A stretch of DNA of 7,445 bases from Oscillospiraceae bacterium (GTDB lineage Bacteria; Bacillota; Clostridia; Saccharofermentanales; Saccharofermentanaceae), in contig CACZPC010000030.1 in NCBI GenBank assembly GCA_902782985.1, positions 1 through 7,445 on the forward strand, read 5' to 3'. The notes under the pieces are model-generated. The model did not search any database. It was not told the origin of the DNA and saw only the letters and a program-made list of their open reading frames with translations. Below, piece by piece: positions 5,119-7,445 of the stretch. Within the stretch, counting starts at the first letter, position 1; every line of letters begins with the position of its first letter. Made by a program: the position numbers and the translations under genes.

Positions 5119-6940
5119 GATGATCCTCCTTGTATCGCATAACTTCTCTTAATATATTCTTGGCTTCCTCACGCGCATTCCTTCTTACATATCCGAAATC
5201 TATCGTGGCTCCAAGCCTTTCGCAGATCTCATTTCTGACTTTCATCGAAAACTCGTGAAGCAACGGCATCGGTATATCCGTTTTCCTGTCATTGCCGAAT
5301 ACCGTTTCAGGTGTATCGATGCCAAGCAGTCTTCCTGCCTTCATGTAGCATATCCTGTCTGCATAGCATGCAGCTTCGTCCATATTGTGTGAAACAAGAA
5401 TTATCGTTGTGCCTTTTTCTCTGAGCTTTTCGATAAGTGCGAACATCTCTCTGCGGCCGCGCGGATCAAGTCCCGATGCCGGTTCATCCAATACAAGGAT
5501 CTCCGGCTTCATTACAAGAACTCCCGCCATGGCAACGCGCCTTTTCTGACCGCCTGAAAGCTCGAAAGGACTGCTGTCAAGAAGAGCCTCATCAAGTCCG
5601 ACGCTTCTGGCGGCAGATAAGATCATCTCCTTGCGCTTTCCTTCCTCTATGCCCATCTGTTTCAGGCCGTATTCGATATCCTGATATACAGTCTCAGCAA
5701 AGAGCTGATATTCCGGATACTGGAATACTACTCCTACTTTCTGCCTTATACGCTTGATATCTTTTGGGCGTGATGTAGTCAATGTCTCATTATTATCCGC
5801 ATATACCTCGACTGTGCCGTTCTGCGGCCTTATTAGCCCGTTAAGGTGTGAGATCAAAGTTGTCTTTCCGCAGCCGCTGTGCCCTGTTAACGCAAGTATC
5901 TCGCCTGCTCTTACATCGATATTGATATTCTCGATCGTCTTCTCGTTACCGGAATTCTCATATGAATAGGACAGGTCCTTTACCGAAAGGATAATCTTGT
6001 CGCTTACTTTGGTCCTCTGCTTTGATTCCTTGAGTTCCGCTGCCGAAAAGCTGATATTGCCTGCCGCAGCTTCTGCAGCTCGCTTACAGGCTGCAGAAGG
6101 ATCCTTGAGATCCTCCGCTGTTGCTTTCATTCTCTGGAATCGAAGGATCTCAGATGTTAAAGATGCATATACGGGAAGCTCGAGACCGCTTCTTATTATC
6201 CTTTCGGTATCGGCAAAGAGCTCGGAAGGTCTGCCGCTCTTGGTAACCTTTCCCTTCTCTATGATATAGGCATACTCGCATCTGGATGCCTCCGTCATAT
6301 CATGAGTTATCGTCACTACCGTGATGCCCCGCTCTTCGTGCATCTTCTCAACGATACCGAGAAATTCATCCCTGCTTATCGGATCCAGCATGGCTGTTGA
6401 TTCATCAAGGATAAGAAGTCTTGGCTTCATAGCAAGTGCTCCGGCTATGGCAAGTTTCTGCTTCTGACCGCCCGAAAGACGGGCCGCCTCGCGCTTGGCA
6501 TAATCAGTAAGTCCTACATACTTTAATGCCTGATCTACCCTTTCGCGTAATTCGGGATTGGGGACACCTATATTCTCCGGGCCGAATGCTACATCCTCTT
6601 CTACTATCGTACCGACGATCTGATTATCCGGATTCTGAAATACATAAGAGCAGTTTTCTCTTATATCCCAGAATCGTTCCTCGTCTTTGGAGTTGATCCC
6701 GAGAACTGTAACTGACCCTTTATCCGGTATCTCAAGCAGATCTATGATCTTGGCCAGAGTGGACTTTCCCGATCCGTTTGGGCCGAGGATCGCCACATAA
6801 GATCCCTCCGGAATCCTGATCGTAGCATCGTCCAGGGCAGGCTTAAGCATCTCGGTGCCGCTTCCGTCATCCGATCTGTATGAAAATGATACTGATTCAA
6901 TATGTACTGCTAATTCTTCTGTGTTATCTTTATGATCCAT
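5111..6940 (-). CDS. ecfA1-ecfA2: Fused ECF transporter ATPase EcfA1-EcfA2 (two ABC domains in one chain)
   Basis: The 609 residues contain two complete ABC ATPase domains. Domain 1 (about 11-260): Walker A GPNGSGKST (53-61), Q-loop VFQNPDNQ (Gln102), signature LSGGQ (155-159), Walker B LLILDE (Glu180), switch His213. Its FQNPDNQ and LDESTAMLDP are EcfA1-type. Domain 2 (about 316-560): Walker A GHSGCGKTT (353-361), Q-loop VFQYPEYQLF (Gln407), LSGGQ (461-465), Walker B ILVLDE (Glu486), His518. Its FQYPEYQLF and LDEPASGLDPRGR are EcfA2-type. A polar, Ala-rich linker (about 270-314) joins them and contains no in-frame ATG, GTG or TTG next to a Shine-Dalgarno near the second domain. Both catalytic sites look intact. 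Together with EcfT it would power group II ECF vitamin uptake. In this rplQ-truA neighbourhood the ATPases are normally two genes; two-domain ECF ATPases such as YkoD occur elsewhere. The ATG at 6940 is the only plausible start and lacks a ribosome binding site. Confidence 0.95.
   Translation of the reverse strand: MDHKDNTEELAVHIESVSFSYRSDDGSGTEMLKPALDDATIRIPEGSYVAILGPNGSGKSTLAKIIDLLEIPDKGSVTVLGINSKDEERFWDIRENCSYVFQNPDNQIVGTIVEEDVAFGPENIGVPNPELRERVDQALKYVGLTDYAKREAARLSGGQKQKLAIAGALAMKPRLLILDESTAMLDPISRDEFLGIVEKMHEERGITVVTITHDMTEASRCEYAYIIEKGKVTKSGRPSELFADTERIIRSGLELPVYASLTSEILRFQRMKATAEDLKDPSAACKRAAEAAAGNISFSAAELKESKQRTKVSDKIILSVKDLSYSYENSGNEKTIENINIDVRAGEILALTGHSGCGKTTLISHLNGLIRPQNGTVEVYADNNETLTTSRPKDIKRIRQKVGVVFQYPEYQLFAETVYQDIEYGLKQMGIEEGKRKEMILSAARSVGLDEALLDSSPFELSGGQKRRVAMAGVLVMKPEILVLDEPASGLDPRGRREMFALIEKLREKGTTIILVSHNMDEAACYADRICYMKAGRLLGIDTPETVFGNDRKTDIPMPLLHEFSMKVRNEICERLGATIDFGYVRRNAREEAKNILREVMRYKEDHHA
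5125..5131 (-). promoter_or_regulatory. Ribosome binding site of ecfT, inside the ATPase gene
   Basis: A perfect AAGGAGG on the minus strand, 6 nt before the ecfT ATG, is made by the Lys-Glu-Asp codons near the end of the ATPase gene. It decides the ecfT start and explains how the 8-nt overlapping genes are both translated. Confidence 0.85.
6070..6099. repeat. Inverted repeat in the linker-coding part of the fused ATPase gene
   Basis: CTTCTGCAG (6070-6078) and its exact complement CTGCAGAAG (6091-6099) flank 12 nt, and one further C-G pair extends the stem. It encodes the Ala-rich interdomain linker (around residues 281-291). It could form an mRNA hairpin, but repeated Ala codons make such symmetry easy to get by chance. 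Confidence 0.35.
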
Positions 6941-6946
6941 CGATTC

Positions 6947-6975
6947 ATTATAAAAAGAACAGAGGTCGGTGTAAA
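6947..6975 (-). promoter_or_regulatory. Likely leaderless promoter of the fused ECF ATPase, nested in the rplQ terminator
   Basis: On the minus strand TTTACA (6970-6975, 5 of 6 consensus) lies 17 bp before a perfect TATAAT (6947-6952). The -35 falls on the terminator loop and the adjoining stem bases; the -10 sits at the end of the U-tract. Six bases separate the -10 from the ATG at 6940, so the first transcribed base should be the A of the start codon. No Shine-Dalgarno is present. Confidence 0.6.
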
Positions 6976-6985
6976 CCGACCTCTG
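6951..6985 (-). terminator. Rho-independent terminator of rplQ
   Basis: A perfect 11-bp GC-rich stem (6960-6970 with 6975-6985; CAGAGGTCGGT on the minus strand) and a 4-nt loop are followed on the minus strand by TTCTTTTTA. It lies 30 nt after the rplQ stop codon and separates the ribosomal-protein transcript from the ECF genes. The plus-strand flank (ATAAAAG) has no T-tract, so it acts in the minus direction. Confidence 0.9.
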
Positions 6986-7015
6986 ATAAAAGTTCTGATC
7001 GTTATCTGTTATATA

Positions 7016-7445
7016 TCAAACGAACTCAAGAATAGCCATCTCAGAACCGTCACCTCTTCTGGTGCCGAGCTTGATGATCCTTGTGTAGCCGCCTGTTCTG
7101 CCCTCATACTTGGGAGCGATCTCGTCAAACATCTTGTTAACGGGATTAACAACGTTGCCCTCGGAATCATGGCTCTTAAGAAGCCAATAAGCCATTCTCT
7201 TTCTGGCAGCAAGTCTTGAAGGTGCGTCAACCTGAACTGTCTTTGTCTTGATCTCACGATCAACAACATCGTACTTGTTGCCGTTCTTGGATGTCTTGGA
7301 AACAAGAACCTTCTTGCCCTTACCGTCAAGCTTAGCAGCGGATACCGTAATATCCTTTGTTGTGAAGTTGTCCTTCTCCTTGATAGCTTCGTTAATAAGC
7401 TTCTCAACGATAGCGCTGATCTCCTTAGCACGAGCTGTCGTTGTC
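7016..7445 (-). CDS. rplQ: 50S ribosomal protein L17, 5' end cut by window edge
   Basis: The last 142 residues are visible, from [17 protein letters not shown] through [19 protein letters not shown] to the C-terminal [20 protein letters not shown]. This matches the conserved L17 core (ARAKE helix, GGYTRI and RRGD segments). L17 is a large-subunit protein near the exit tunnel. About 30 N-terminal residues are beyond the edge. Unusually long for L17: a Lys-rich stretch of about 49 residues (visible residues 27-75) lies between the two core helices, where E. coli L17 has only a few residues; I recall insertions at this place in clostridial L17. Lysine is almost always AAG here, fitting high expression. 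It ends in a strong terminator. L17 usually closes the rpoA ribosomal operon, which would lie to the right. Confidence 0.96.
   Translation of the reverse strand, partial: TTTARAKEISAIVEKLINEAIKEKDNFTTKDITVSAAKLDGKGKKVLVSKTSKNGNKYDVVDREIKTKTVQVDAPSRLAARKRMAYWLLKSHDSEGNVVNPVNKMFDEIAPKYEGRTGGYTRIIKLGTRRGDGSEMAILEFV

Noticed and set aside
4651..5142. Plus-strand open frame of 163 codons opposite ecfT
   Set aside because: Antisense shadow: it is very rich in Arg, Tyr and Gln with no family features, while the minus-strand frame is an unmistakable EcfT.
5980..6030. Possible internal start for a separate EcfA2 within the fused gene
   Set aside because: An AGAGG stretch is present, but no in-frame ATG, GTG or TTG follows at a suitable distance, so a single fused polypeptide is the better reading.
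7009..7431. Arg/Leu/Ser-rich minus-strand open frame of 140 codons overlapping rplQ
   Set aside because: It is a shifted-frame reading of rplQ; the frame ending at 7016 gives clear L17 sequence to its natural C-terminus.
1..7445. Mobile element, CRISPR, phage, tRNA or toxin-antitoxin content
   Set aside because: I saw no transposase or integrase-like frames, regular spaced repeats, cloverleaf sequence or small paired genes; the window is nearly filled by conserved chromosomal genes.

Overview
The window looks like a chromosomal stretch from an anaerobic Gram-positive bacterium of the class Clostridia (Bacillota). Evidence for this is the rplQ / ECF-transporter / truA gene neighbourhood, AAGGAGG-type ribosome binding sites, sigma-A-like promoters, moderate GC content, and a ribosomal protein L17 carrying a lysine-rich insertion of the kind I recall from clostridial lineages. 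No family or genus can be fixed from the sequence alone. Seven of the eight genes lie on the minus strand. I see no phage, transposon, CRISPR, tRNA or rRNA sequence.

Right-hand block (minus strand, read from 7445 down to 2434). It starts with the 3' part of rplQ (L17), closed by a perfect 11-bp hairpin terminator. Next is one long gene encoding both ATPases of an energy-coupling-factor (ECF) vitamin transporter as a single two-domain polypeptide (EcfA1-EcfA2). Then comes ecfT, the transmembrane coupling subunit, overlapping it by 8 nt. After a 95-bp gap with its own likely promoter comes a ROK-family sugar kinase (probable glucokinase), and 10 nt after that truA (tRNA pseudouridine synthase). 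This is the conserved rplQ-ecfA1-ecfA2-ecfT-truA order, changed in two ways: the ATPases are fused, and a sugar kinase gene sits between ecfT and truA. No substrate-binding S component is present, as expected for a group II ECF module that serves S components encoded elsewhere.

Left-hand block. A membrane acyltransferase (acyltransferase-3 family) is the only plus-strand gene. Its last 15 bp overlap the end of truA, which is convergent. It diverges from an nfeD-like gene followed by an SPFH/stomatin-type gene that runs off the left edge. These two form a typical NfeD-SPFH membrane-microdomain pair.

The most interesting regulatory feature is a candidate leaderless promoter for the fused ECF ATPase, built into the rplQ terminator. 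The -35 element falls in the hairpin loop and the -10 at the end of the U-tract, so transcription would start at the ATG itself. The acyltransferase gene shows the same geometry (-10, six bases, ATG, no Shine-Dalgarno), so the window may hold two independent leaderless genes in an organism that otherwise uses strong ribosome binding sites. Apart from these points the window is mostly conserved core-genome content; I found no wholly new multi-gene system.
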